From Diphasiastrum complanatum (taxonomy: Eukaryota > Streptophyta > Lycopodiopsida > Lycopodiales > Lycopodiaceae): DNA of 64,000 bases. The position numbers and the translations under genes are program-made. Positions 43,713 through 56,600 of the stretch are shown here, piece after piece (the first letter of the stretch is position 1; each line of letters starts with the position of its first letter). The notes under the pieces were generated by a model. The model saw only the letters and a list, made by a program, of their open reading frames with translations. It was not told the DNA's origin and ran no database searches. The stretch lies in assembly GCA_029204225.1 (NCBI GenBank), contig CM055093.1, forward strand, positions 18,191,041-18,255,040, in the 5' to 3' direction.

Positions 43713-44408
43713 GCCATGTGTCACCCATAATTGGCATTTTTCTGGATTCAAGGAGATCTGGTATTCGCAACATTTTTGTAGCACCTTCTCCAAATTGGAT
43801 AAGTGTTCTGAATCTGGTCCATGCACGCATAGATCGTCCAAGAAAATTTCTAGAAATTTTTGCAAATAATCTTTGAATGTCGCCTGCATGACACGCTGGA
43901 AAGTGCTTGGGGCATTGCAAAGTCCGAATGGCATCACTTTATAGGCATAAGTTTCCCATTCCATGGCAAATGTTGTTTTGTGCTGGTCTTGGGGGGCTAT
44001 TTTCACCTGGTTGTAGCCGCTGAAGCCGTCCAGAAAACTGTAAGCTTCGTTGCCAGCTATTCTATCGAGGACACTTTCTGTAAATGGTAAAAGAAAATGG
44101 TTCTTTTTGGTGACTGCATTAAGCGCCTTCAGATTCACACAGATCCGCATTTTGCCATTGTTCTTGGGTACTATAACTATCGACGATACCCAGTCCGTGT
44201 GCTCGATTTTGTAAATGAAATCTACATCCATAAGCTTCTGCAACTCTTGCTTGATCAGTTCTGTATAATTCAGGTTGCAACGGTAGTAACGGCTTACCTT
44301 GGGGACTACTCCATCCACCAAAGGTATGGTGTGTTGGACTACTGTTGGTGGAATGCCCTTTAGATCACTATAGCTCCAGGCAAAACAATCTTTATATTCC
44401 ACCAACAA
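43713..44408 (-). pseudogene. G3 reverse transcriptase core
   Basis: PKVSRYYRCNLNYTE, RICVNLKALNAVTKKNHF, YSFLDGFSGYNQVKIAPQDQ, KVMPFGLCNAPSTFQRVMQ, FLEIFLDDLCVHG. It is open throughout, with the catalytic Asp pair present, but the thumb, RNase H and integrase are lost. It is useful as an undamaged reference for the G1 stops at 9048 and 9471. Confidence 0.85.
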
Positions 44409-44411
44409 GGA

Positions 44412-45383
44412 TCATAGTCTCTTGAACTGCGTGGGTGTTATCCTTTCTTCTTCTCTTGGTTTTGCAAGATTCATCGGTTGTGTTCGCACAGGTCCCTTGA
44501 AGACTTGTTCCGCTGGTGCCTGACTTTGATCAGGTTCTTGTTGGGCTTGCGGCATCATGATTACCATGTCGTCCAATGTACAATTCTTGAAAGTATCAGA
44601 CATCTCGTGAACTAGAGCTCGTCGAGATTCCTCTTTCAGCATATTGATCTTGGCCCAACTGGTCATTTTTTTATTTTCTGTCACCTGTGTAGAAGATGAC
44701 GCTGTATCCAAGTCCAACTTGATTGACTTCAAGGAAATTAACACCTTCTTTTTGCCCTTTTTTGTCATTTTGGTGGGTTCATCCTTGTTGTCTTTCTTTG
44801 GGACTGTTGTGACATTCGCCTCATGGGTGCGAGTATCAACGTCTACTGTAGCTATTGCCTCTTTAGGTAGGTCACTCCATCGGATCACCTGGTTGTAACG
44901 TTGCTTCAACTGATTCTTCTTATTCGCAGGTGCCTTGGGTGGTTCAATCCTTGTGACTTTCGCCATAGCAGACCTTTGTGGTAGTTGAGCTGGTACCTTC
45001 TTGGTTCCGTAACGATCTGGGTGGTGTAGGACTTGTTCATCAGTCAGTTCAATCTCCTTATTATAAGTTAGAGCATGTTGCCAAGGGACTAAATCATCGT
45101 CCACTGGGTTCTCAATCAGCTCCACTGACAGCCATTCTACGTTTATCATATTCACCCCAAATGTGATTGGTGTGTCCATAGTGTAACATTTGGGTGAAGA
45201 TGTACTCGGTTCTAGATCTGATTCATATTGACATGTCTGGTAGTCAATAGTTGCTAATGCATCCGTCCATCTCATGACATCCGTCTCTGAATGATAGTGA
45301 CCTCCCTTGGCTGGCCTTGGACGATCAATCGTATGATCTGTTGTGGATGATCTGTCATCAGCTTTGGGTGCAATAGATTTCAT
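44412..45383 (-). pseudogene. G3 protease-RT spacer
   Basis: Open for 323 codons and clearly similar to G1 9591-10601 (DLVPWQHAL-YNKEIELTDEQ, RYNQVI-WSDLP). Low-complexity Lys/Thr region. The function of the spacer is unknown. Confidence 0.7.
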
Positions 45384-45400
45384 CGCCCATGTGATTGGAT

Positions 45401-45490
45401 CTACCTACACACACAGTTGTTGAATAGACAAAAGGGCATATGAAATAAGAGAACCAATATTTACATTATTGTAAGTATGGTATGGTCTGG
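45401..45490. other. Short junction DNA
   Basis: Separates G3 from the next ORF; no motif. Confidence 0.4.
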
Positions 45491-46048
45491 TTATTGGATT
45501 AGTGGAGCAAAGTATAATGTTTGTTTTAACCTCCTCCAAATAATAAGAATAGTTAGCTTCCCAATCTGAGTAGATTTCCCACAGATCATGGAATAATAGC
45601 TGTCTAGAAATTTTGGAAGGAATTGGACTAGGCTAGGGTCAACTTCTTTAACATCAAAAATGTTAATTGAACCTAGCTTATTCCAATACTCATCCAGAGC
45701 TGAAAAAATATTGTTTTCAAATGTTTTTAGGTAATCTAAAATATATATATACAGAGATCCTGTGACAACATGGATATAGTTAGTTTGCACATTGAACTTG
45801 TTCTGAACAATGGCAAGAGCAAGGATATCTTTTTGGTGCACTGTTAGTTTGGCCCAAAAAGAGTTTAGGTTAGAAAAAGTCCAAGGGCTTTCCCATTGTT
45901 CTTTTGTATAACCAAAAAGCTTAGGTAAAAGAAGGTAATTCATTTTCCACTGGAGTTCTGGACTACAAAAAGTGGAATAAAAGAAGTTAGTTCCTGTTGG
46001 AATGTCTAAATTAAAAATTTGGCCGTCATTGCATACAAGCATATACAA
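45491..46048 (-). CDS. Unrecognised 185-aa ORF beside the host gene
   Basis: An uninterrupted frame that is open upstream to a TAA near 46087. The protein is rich in aromatic residues (WKMNYLLLPKLFGYTKEQWE, SFWAKLTVHQKDILALAI, FDVKEVDPSLVQFLPKFLD) with no signal peptide and no zinc, nuclease or polymerase motif that I can see. It resembles none of the retroelement proteins here. It lies 0.4 kb downstream of the host gene on the same strand, and its 3' side is cut by G3. It may be a fragment of a larger gene, an endogenised viral structural protein, or an orphan gene. I do not assign a function. Confidence 0.45.
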   Translation of the reverse strand: MYMLVCNDGQIFNLDIPTGTNFFYSTFCSPELQWKMNYLLLPKLFGYTKEQWESPWTFSNLNSFWAKLTVHQKDILALAIVQNKFNVQTNYIHVVTGSLYIYILDYLKTFENNIFSALDEYWNKLGSINIFDVKEVDPSLVQFLPKFLDSYYSMICGKSTQIGKLTILIIWRRLKQTLYFAPLIQ

Positions 46049-46465
46049 TTCAAAAACGTCATTTTGACATGTGCCTTTGTTTTATTACTCGTATAGATTT
46101 ACAATAAATATATTATACACATCATTTGAAATTTCAAAACCAGTTCATACCAAACTTTCACATTAGAATTCAACTTTCAGCCCGTCAAACTTGAAGGCTC
46201 ATCTGTGAAATTCATACCCATCTCTAAATTATCAAATGTCATTTCAAATTTGAAAGTCAAATGGTTTACCAAATCGTCATTAAAAGAAAGTTGCTAAGCT
46301 TGAGAGTCAACCTCAACCGTCAAACTACAAGGCTGTAAATTAAAATTGGCTTAGACTGAAACATAGTCTGCTTTCTAGGCAATGTCAGCCTGAAAGGGAA
46401 TGAGGACATCCTTTCATACATAAATACTGCTTCAAATAAATGTGATGCTCTAAGAAGAATTGTGC
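46049..46465 (-). other. Probable 3' untranslated region of the DUF936 gene
   Basis: Non-coding, AT-rich, directly after the stop codon of the host gene. It contains several short related motifs (TTCAAACTTGAAGG- and CAAATTTGAAAGTCAA-like). No polyadenylation site can be fixed. Confidence 0.4.
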
Positions 46466-47606
46466 TCAACTCTGTGGTAAGCGATTATCTCGCTTTGCAT
46501 CTTGAACAAAAACTACTATAGAATTGTTACCCAATGCAGATGCGGCAGATTCAACATGTTGAAGAATAAATTCATAGATCTTCTTTTTCAATCTGGCTAA
46601 TGTCTCGCTAAATGCGGTATCTGCTTTCGTGGGACCAACCTGATCTAGCCAGTCATTTACTTTTTTTAACTGCGACAACATGACTGCAAGCTGATCGTTA
46701 TTCAAATGTGAAAGACTTCGTGACTGCACACCAACATCAACAGCTTCACCTGTATTCGCCCCTTGGAATCCAACATCCAGGGCTTCTTCCATGAACTTGA
46801 GAAACCAACTTTGTGAATAAGCATGTAATTCTCTAGCTAGGAGAGCGATATCTTTAAGCCCACCACCTTTTACCCACTCTGCAGACACACATTGTTTTGC
46901 TGCAGAGCACGGAGGACTACCTTTGCTTGAAGTCTTTGCACTGGAAGATTTGACTGAACCCGAGAGACGGCTAGATTGAGGAGGAGATTCCACTGTTGGT
47001 ATGCCTGCCACTTCAGATAAATGTGATCGCCTTTTCTCATTTCCAGTTTGAGCAACTGATGAAAGAGCTGTTCTATTCTGCACTTTTTTGTGAGACAACT
47101 GCTGTGATGCTTGGGTAGAAATGTTTTGCAATGATAATGACGTTCTCGAAGTGCGGTTATCGGGGAGGCATCCAGTGAGCATAGTTGAGGACGCGTCAAG
47201 AACAAGCACCGCTTCGAGCGCTTGGTTATGCCTAACACTTCCTTTGGGAGAATCCTTTTTAGCTCCACTTCTGGCTCCAAATTGCAGATCCGATAGACTC
47301 AGAAGAGAGAAGCTAGCAAGATCCGCGGACAACGCAGCACTAGTCCAAAAACTTGCATTTTTTGCCTTCTCCTCAGTAATTCCACGGTATTTTTCAAGCA
47401 AATCAGAAATAAGCTCAGGAGTGTCTGCTTCTTCATCTGGAGGCTTTTCCAGATTGTGACCTGCTTGGATGTCAGAATTTCTGGTTGCCACTAAAGCATC
47501 TGCAGCATCCAAAGCACGAAGAAGTACTGGATGGAGATTCAGAAACTGCTCCACTGTGGCTTGAGGGAGCTCTGGCTTCGACAGCGAGCACAGCTCAGCA
47601 AACATA
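46466..47606 (-). CDS. DUF936 gene exon 4
   Basis: Acceptor TTTGCAG|TATG. The first base completes the Ser codon, giving [16 protein letters not shown]. 380 codons to the stop at 46466-46468. The C-terminal region has a helical [14 protein letters not shown] block and ends in a basic tail. Confidence 0.88.
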
Positions 47607-50600
47607 CTGCAAAGATGTGATTGTCACATAGAAGATAAGGATACTCCCATGACACAAACTAGCCATTCAAAGTCTACCCTCTATGATTATCAGCCCTGCC
47701 CATTAGTTAATCTTTTTGAGATTTGCCAATTATTGTGATGATTTGCTTAAAAGATGAGATGACACTATTAAGTGTGTTGGAACATTGTAGTGACTTTTTT
47801 TTAGCTTTGTTGCGGTAGCCCTAAGTTATTGTGACATTTTGCTAACACATGAGTTGTCACTCCTAAGTTGAATTTGAGCAATGAAATGAATTTTTTTTTC
47901 AATGTTTTTGAAATGCAATCATTGTTTTTTTTTAGCGATTCGAATGCCTTGCGTAAGGCAAAGCTTCTCATGATGTGTTGATCACCTTCTTTTCCTGTTA
48001 TTCACTGTTATTTTTTTGAGATTTAAATGTCATGTCTATGGCAAAGCTTTTGTGATATATCAATCATCTTGTTTAGTCTTAGGATTTTATGCAGGGAAAA
48101 GTGTTTTATCACATATGTTAAAAGAATTAATCCTTCTTTAGAGACTGGAGAGTATGATGTCAATAATGGATGAGTGTTACATATACCTATGTGTGTTGGG
48201 TGGGGAGAGAGGGTTCAAGTTTACCATTTTACTTCAGATCTTTTACAAAGTGAGATTGTTAGCAAAACAACAAAACAAGTTTCTTGTGACCGTGTTTGAA
48301 AAAAAATTCATGCCTCTCTTCTAAGGGTCCTCCTCCATCAATTAGGCTTACGCATTGCATAGTAGAGGCTTGGCCATTGAGTTTGCAACCTTTTTCTTAG
48401 CATTCAAGGCTTTAACTCAACTTTATATCAGCTTAAGAGGTTTAACGCTTAATTCTAAGGTTCCATTCTCCATCAATCAACGGTTAAAAATGAGGCTTTA
48501 CCATTCAATCTGTAGTCTTCTTTTTTCTTGAGTTCAAGGTTGTAACTCAATATGTCATCAAGTTAGAGTGGCTTGTTTGTTTACATTGTTGTTTGATTCC
48601 CTTCATAATTGTTTCCTTGTAGTATATGCTAATTTTTGTTTGTAACTAAGCTATATACTTATAATGTTAACCCTCTAACTAGTTTTTTTGATTTCTAAGG
48701 CATAACATTTATTCAAAGTATAGCATACATAATTTCTTATTATAGAACTATGAGTCTGCTTGCTCGCCCATGGGTGTGCAATGCTTGGATTGCCATTTGT
48801 GTAGAGGTTTGCAATCTAATAGAGAAAGAATGCGGGTAGTGAATTGTGATATACGTAATGTTTTTTCAATGGTTCACATCATATTTGATGTCTCTATTAA
48901 TTTTTTATTTTTTTTCTGAAATATTGATTTGGATGTAAATTGTTGGAGTAATTAGTTATTAAGAATATACATGTGGGCTTTGCAGTTGTCCTATAAGCAA
49001 CATTTCAAATAAGCACCACATCTTTATGACATTAATGCAACAACGCATAACCAAGTGATGCTAAAACTTATACTAGTCAAAGTCTTCAAAGCAAAAAAGA
49101 AACAAGAAATGGGTACCCCATCTCCATAAAGTGGGAGGAAAGTAGTGATTATTGAAGAGAAAAAAAAAACATCAACAATTTTAGAAGAATATACAAGAAA
49201 ACCTCCAAATAGGGTTAGGGTCTGTGCAAGGGTTGTAAGAGCTAATGGGATAATGAACGCTAACCTAGTCATATCTTGAAAGGACACAAGGTAGAGCAAA
49301 AATATCTAGTTTTGAAGCTTTCTCACGTGATGGACCATGGGAGATATTCCATTTCTACTTATATAAGATCTTATATAGGCTTAATAGGAATAAGAATAAA
49401 GTGGACGGTCAAAGTCTCCATATATAGGAAGCTTAGAGTGCCACTCCAAATTAGAAAAAAATAGCATAATAGGAATGGAACCGACATAATTTCTCAAAAA
49501 TTGGCATCATAAAATCTTTGATTTTCTATATAAGCATATAAACCATGTTATGATTAATAATCTTCGAAAAACCAAGAAGCTTAAAGAAATGTAGGTTTTT
49601 CTAGAATAACTCTATTGGAATTCTAATTACACTCCAAACCTTTGTGCCACAACTACTCTATTTGTCAAATTCAAGCAAGATTTGAAGTTCTACAATTTTA
49701 CTCATGATTCAAACTACAAAGATCAAAATTTGAATGTTTGCACTTTTACTCGGGATATATGTTGAATTCACACGTGTGGATTGTCCACAACATGTACTTG
49801 TGATCTCCTAAGGTGTGTAGATGCACCAAGATCAAGACTAGATTGAGATTCAAGATCAATCTTAGATCCTATGGCAAAAACACACTACTACATGCATTCA
49901 ATCACTTCCAACTCTCACTCACACATGTGGGAAGTATTCAAAAAATAATCTAAGTAAAAACAAGCTGCTCTCCTCGAGTAGAGAGAGAAAAAGCATCATG
50001 AGCTCTCGGGTAGAGAGAGAAAGCTAGAAATCCAATAACTCACAAAATCCATAAAATCACCAAATCAATTAGATCCAAAATGAGGAGTACAATGATACTA
50101 GTAGATCCACGAGCTACCACTATGCTTAACTATGATTGGACCATACTTTGTCACCTCTTGATCCTATTGGACCATTGATCCATGCACCTCTTAATTCTAT
50201 TGGACTATATTCAAGCACACCTCAATTTCCTATTGGACCTCTTGGAATTCATCAAACAAAAGCTTTACACTTGTCTACACTCTAATTGGCACGTGTTTAG
50301 CCTCTTACTCTATTTTGGCTCAATAGTGGCATTACAAGTGAAAATGCATAATTTGCCATCTATGCCAAATTTATTCCTATCAACATCCTACACCTAGATG
50401 CTTGATGTAAGAAACATAAGACCCCTATATCTAACATAGATAATCTTTTTCAATTCTTCACACTCCTCCTAAAAAATTATCTATGAAAATTTGAGCATTG
50501 ATCTTGATATAACTCCAAGATTAGATCTATGCTTGATGAAAGCACTTTCGCTTAAAGGCTTGGTGAGTAGATCGGCAATACAAGAGGACGAGTTGACATG

Positions 50601-53600
50601 CTCCAAATAGATTTCTCCTCCAATAAGCTTTTCTCTCACAAAATGGTGTGCCACTTCTATGTACTTGCTTCTTGCATGAAATATGGGATTATTGGCAAGA
50701 GCTTGGGCCGAGATGTTATCACACTTGATCATTGGTAGATCATCCTCCTTGATGCACTTTAGCTCCATTAATAACCTCTTGATCCAAAGCACTTCTTTGG
50801 TAGTTGTAGTGAGTGCTTTGTACTCGGCCTCACATGAAGAGAGAGATATAGTATCTTGCTTTTTGAAAAGCCAAGATATTAGATTGCCTCCAAGAAAGAT
50901 AGTGTATACACTAATAGACTTTCAATCCATCTTGTCACTTGCGAAGTCCGAATCCGAGTAGCCAATAATGGATAGATCTTCACTTTTATAGAGTAGACCA
51001 TAATCACAAGATGAAGATACATATCTTAGAATCCTCTTGACCATCTTCCAATGATGGATCTTAGGATCTTGCATAAATTGACTCAATTTGTGCACAAAAA
51101 AACTTAGATCGGGCCTAGTAATGGTAAGCCAAATCAAGGAGCCTACAAGACTCCAAAAAAGTGTGATGTCCTCAAAGGATCTTTCATCACCTTTATTAGG
51201 ATCTTTTACAATTTGCTCCATTGGAGTATCTATGCTCTTAGAATTTTCCATATGGAATTTTTTCAACATAGAGTGAGCATATCTAGATTGGCATATAAAG
51301 ACATGATTTTCATAAAAATCAATTTCTAGGCCTAGGATGTAATGCATCTCTCCTAGATCTTGCATTTTAAACTCACATCCAAGTGCTATCTTGATACAAC
51401 TTCCACAAAGAATAATGTCATCAACATAAATTAGAAGAATGACAATATTGCTATCAACAAACTTTAGATACATGGAAGGATCATAGTCACTAAGAGTAAA
51501 TCCTAGTGAGATAAGAAAAGAATTAAGTCTTGAATACCATGATATTGGTGCTTGCTTGAGTCCATAAAGACTTTTGAAGAGCAAGCACACTTTGGACTCA
51601 TCCTTGATGAATCCTTGAGGTTGTTCCATATAGATCTCCTCCTCAAGATAACCATTTAGAAAAGCATTGGATACATCTAATTGGAACACCTTCCACTTGA
51701 AAAAACAAACAAGAGAAATAAGAATTCTTATGGTCACCATCTTTGCAACGAGTGCAAAGGTCTCCTTATAATCAAGACCATGGATTTGAGAAAATCCTTT
51801 GGCACATAATCTTGATTTATGCTTGTTGATGGTGCCATCATGATTGAACTTGATCCGAAATACCCACTTGCAACCAATCACATGCTTGTTGGATGGAGGA
51901 TCCACAAGCTCCCAAGTATTGTTGGTGATCAATGCATCATACTCTTGCTTCATGGCATCATACCACTCCTTGGTATTGAGTGCCTCTTGTACATTCTTTG
52001 GCTCTTCATGAGAGACATAAAAAACATAATTAGTGGAATCAAGATCCACTTGTTTGCCTTTGTCAACACATGAGAGCCTCTTAGGCTCGGATCTATCTCT
52101 CATGGATCTTCTTGGTGAGAAAATCCGAGGAGAGTCTTCTTCAAATCTCGACCCCATCACATCATGATTGTCTTCAAACTCAATAATTGATGATGCATCC
52201 ATAGATTTCTTGATCTCGGCCTCTTAAAAAGATGAGTGTTGATCTTCATGAAAGACCACATCCCTACTTTCAATAACTTGAGAAGTAGAGAGTATAAAGA
52301 CTCTATAGGCCTTCTTGGTGGATGAATATCCAACCATGATTCCTTTACATGCACTAGAATCTTCCTTCTTCCTTGTTTCCAAGGGAATATGGACAAAGCA
52401 TAAGCATCCAAAAACTCTAACGTGATCAACCTTAGGATTCTTCAAAAATAAGATTTCATATGGTGACTTTCCTCCAAGAGCTATATGTGGGAGCCTATTG
52501 CAAAGATAATTTACACAATTAATGGCTTCTCCCAAAAAATCTCTAGGCAAAGATGTCTCAATTCTCATAGATTTTGCACATTCACATAGAGATCTATTCT
52601 TTCTCTCGGCCACTCCATTTTGAGATGGAGAGTAGGCACAAGAGAACTCTCTTTTAATGCCTTCAAGCTCACAAAAATCTTGAAATTTATTGGAGATATA
52701 TTCACCACCTCCATCACTTCTAAGAGCTTTAATCTTGAATGAGGATTGCTTCTCTACATAAGCTTTGAAAATAAGGAAATGATCAAACACCATAGATCTA
52801 GAAGCAAGAAGATATATCCAAGTGAATCTTGTGTAATCATCAATGAAAGTAACAAAACAAGTGGCTCCTCCCTTGCTTGTAGTTGATGAGAAATGCACAT
52901 CCGGGTGGATTAACTCCAAAGGATGCTTGCTTTTGATAGAAGATCTTGTAAATGGCTTTTTGTGAGATTTAGCAATAGCACAAGCCTCACAAGGCTTGAT
53001 CTTCTTGGAGAGTGACTTTGGCAAGCCAATAGCTTTGGCTTCTTTGATCATTGAGAGCATGGATTTGTAGTTGGGATGTCCCAACCTCCTATGCCATAAT
53101 TCCTCCATAGAGAGCTTGTTCACAAGAGCAACATTACAAGCATTCACATACTCATTTGGATCTAGTTTATAGATGCCACCAAATCTAGATCCTAATGCAA
53201 GTATCTCATCATTCTTCTTGATAGTGCAAGTATCAACATTGAATTTTACATCAAGGCCATTATCAAGCAATTGGCCAACACTAATAAGATTGTTGGTAAG
53301 CTTAGGTACATAAAGAACTTTAGAGAGAGAAAGAACTTTAGAGGATGCAAGCTTCAAGGGAATGTTCCCTATGCCTTCAATAGGACATTCAAAATCATTT
53401 GCAGTGTATATTGATTTCTTGACTCCATCATAAGGTGCAATAGAAGAGAAAGAGTCCTTGGAGCTACACATATGTGAAGAGGCTCCACTATCAATATACC
53501 ATAGGACGTCCTTCTTGAAAGGAGTAGATGAGAAACTAGAGACCATAAGAGATCCCTCTCCATCACTTGCAATAGTGTCTTCCTTCTCATTGGTAATGTT

Positions 53601-56600
53601 GGCTTACTTGAGTTGATTCTTCTTCTTGAAGCAATTGGTGGCATAATGACCTTTCTTGCCACAATAAAAGCACTTGATCTTCTTCTTATTGAGCTTGGAT
53701 GATGAAGCATTAGAGGAATCATCTTCCTCCTCATCTTGTCTTTGGATTTGACTTTGTCCTTGCTTGAGGATTGTTGACGTTGGTTCTTGCTCCTCCCTTT
53801 GTGCTTATCCTTGGCAAAGAGAGATTTGCCATCATTATGAGTGAGAGAAAGCTTGTCCATCCTCAAGAGCTTGTACTCTTGTCTTGATTCTTCTGAAATT
53901 AGCACACTTTGGAGAGCCTCCAAACTTGGTAGCTCCTCCTTAATGGCATAGGATTGGATAAGGTTATCAAATTCACTTCTCAAGCCATTGAGAATGACTT
54001 GAACTAGCTCATTTTGATTGATGGAATCCCCAATACAAGCAAGTTCTCTATGAATATCTTTTACTCTCAAAACATAACTAGATGCACTCTCATCACTCTT
54101 TGGCTACTTTGAAAGATTTGATTCCTAAGAGTGAGAAGCCTAGAGGTATTCTTAGCCTCATAGATAGCCTTGAGACAATCCCAAGCTTCTTTGGCTGTTG
54201 TACAAGTACCTATCTCCCTCAATATCTCATTAGAGACATTCATCTTAATGTAGTGGAGAGCCATCCTAGCTCTCTTTTTGTATTTTTAAACCTCTTGAGG
54301 GACTTGTGGTTCTTCTTCAAGGCCAATAACTATGTCCATCACATCTTGAAGGATCAAGATGGACTCCATCCTCATTTTCCAAATTGAATAATTTGAAGTG
54401 GTCAATCTTTCACTTGGTTCCAACAAGGATGAACCCATTGAAGACATTTGAAGTGAAGAAAACTCAAATGATGAACAATAAATGTTGCTACACACTCTCA
54501 ATAGGATCCAATAATAGAGTACTATCTCCTCTTATGAAAGATCTTGCAACTATTTGTAAATTGATTCTCACTAGCTACACAAATCTCTCTAAAACAAGAT
54601 CTATTTCACATCAAATGATGGAATATAGGCAAAGTTAGGATCAAACACGCTTAGCACATGTGAAGTACTCTAAGAAACCAAATTTGACTCAAATACAATG
54701 ATATTGCATGAAACAAAATGGCTAAGATCTCAAAACAGTGCCTAGATCACATATAGATGAGATTGGCAAGCATACAACTGTGATTCTGGATCAACCAAGC
54801 AATCTCTTGACCAAACCAAATGTGTCCACCCAGGTCTAGGTGCCCTACCTAACCCTCTTCAAAAGCTTATAACTTCTGATTGGCTCAACCAATTGGAATG
54901 AAACTGATTGCATCAAAAACTACACAAAAATAGCTTCAAAACAAGCTATCAAGCAAGATAAATGGATCAAGCATGAGAGAGAACTTTCAAACTGAAATTG
55001 GATGTTCCTCACACGTGTCTGAGCACCTGATTCCGTACAGTACCAGGTCAGACCCAATCAATGTCCTTTTGATCTCTTTTGATCCAAGATTGAACAAGAT
55101 AGCTAGGAAAATGGGCCTTAACAACTTCTAGCTCAAGATTGATGAAAAAATTTTCACTTAGATGGATCAAAATGCATGGTAACCTTAGGTAGGCTCTGAT
55201 AGCATGTTGAATTCACACGTGTGGATTTTCCACAACATGTACTTGTGATCTCCTAAGGTGTGTAGATGCACCAAGATCAAGACTAGATTGAGATTCAAGA
55301 TCAATCTTAGATCCTATGGCAAAAACACACTACTACATGCATTCAATCACTTCCAACTCTCACTCACACATGTGAGAAGTATTAAAAAAATAATCTAAGT
55401 AAAAACAAGCTGCTCTCCTTGGGTAGAGAGAGAAAAATTATCATGAGCTCTCGGGTAGAGAGAGAAAACTAGAAATCCAATAACTCACAAAATCCATAAA
55501 ATCACCAAATCAATTAGATCCAAAATGAGGAGTAAAATGATACTAGTAGATCCACGAGCTACCACTATGCTTAACTATGATTGGACCATACTTTGTCACC
55601 TCTTTGTTAAAAATTCACAATTCTAGCTTGACTAGTTTTGGTCATATGACTTGTAAATAGTTAGATGGTCATGATGTGGCTTGTCACACGTGCCAAATAG
55701 CATAGGATTCCATTCATAAGGATGTTCTCAAGTAGACCTAAGTGTTAGAACCTTTGGAATGAGTCCAAATTATGCTTAGATACAAGGGAGAAAAAATAGG
55801 AGCTATTTTTGGTGGTTTTTGCATTGTTGAGGGATCTCCAAGATTCCAACCCTAACTTGGTAGGGATGAAAGATCCACCAAAATTAGCATTAGGGATAGA
55901 TTTAGGGCTACTCATACCTGCCCAAAACCGTCATGGATCATGTATATATAGGTGATGATATCTCACCAAAATCAAGCAAGCAATTCCATGTTTTTTCTCT
56001 CATAATGATGCAATTGCTCTCTATGTTCATAATTGTTTGAGTACTTGTGATTACTAATGATTATAGGATTGAATGTAGGTCTGCTGTACAGTACTCAGAC
56101 TGTGGGAGGCCGTACATTCACACGTGTGAAGCCTTCTTCAAGGATTTGGGCCATTTAGTGAGGTTCAAGCATAGATTTTTGATGGATTTTGATGGTTCAA
56201 CTTGTGCTAATCTTATGAAATCATAATCTATTGTTTCCCTAATCATTTCAAGTGTTTTAGGATCCTTATTTGCTGTAATCTTTACACTCTTGATCCTATT
56301 GGACCATTGATCCATGCACCTCTTAATTCTATTGGACTATATTCAAGCACACCTCAATTTCCTATTGGACCTCACAAGGCTCCACCTCTAAATCCTACTG
56401 GACCTCTTGGAATTCATCAAACAAAAGCTTTACACTTATCTACACTCTAATTGGCACGTGTTGAGCCTCTTACTCTATTTTGGCTCAATAGTGGCATTAC
56501 AAGTGGAAATGCATAATTTGCCATCTATGCCAAATTTATTCCTATCAACATCCTACACCTAGATGCTTGATGTAAAAAACATAAGACCCCTATATCTAAC

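Larger units (their letters stand above)
43713..45400 (-). mobile_element. Gypsy copy G3 fragment (protease-RT spacer and RT)
   Basis: A truncated relative of G1 covering the spacer and RT only. The two parts are in one frame, separated by a TGA at 44412-44414 where G1 has CGA. The left end lies within RT after KCQLWVTHG; the right end is close to 45400. No LTR is present. Confidence 0.85.

Noticed and set aside
56118-56315. 65-codon minus-strand ORF in the solo insert
   Set aside because: It crosses the TSD and the end of the insert into the copia D LTR, so it cannot be an original gene.
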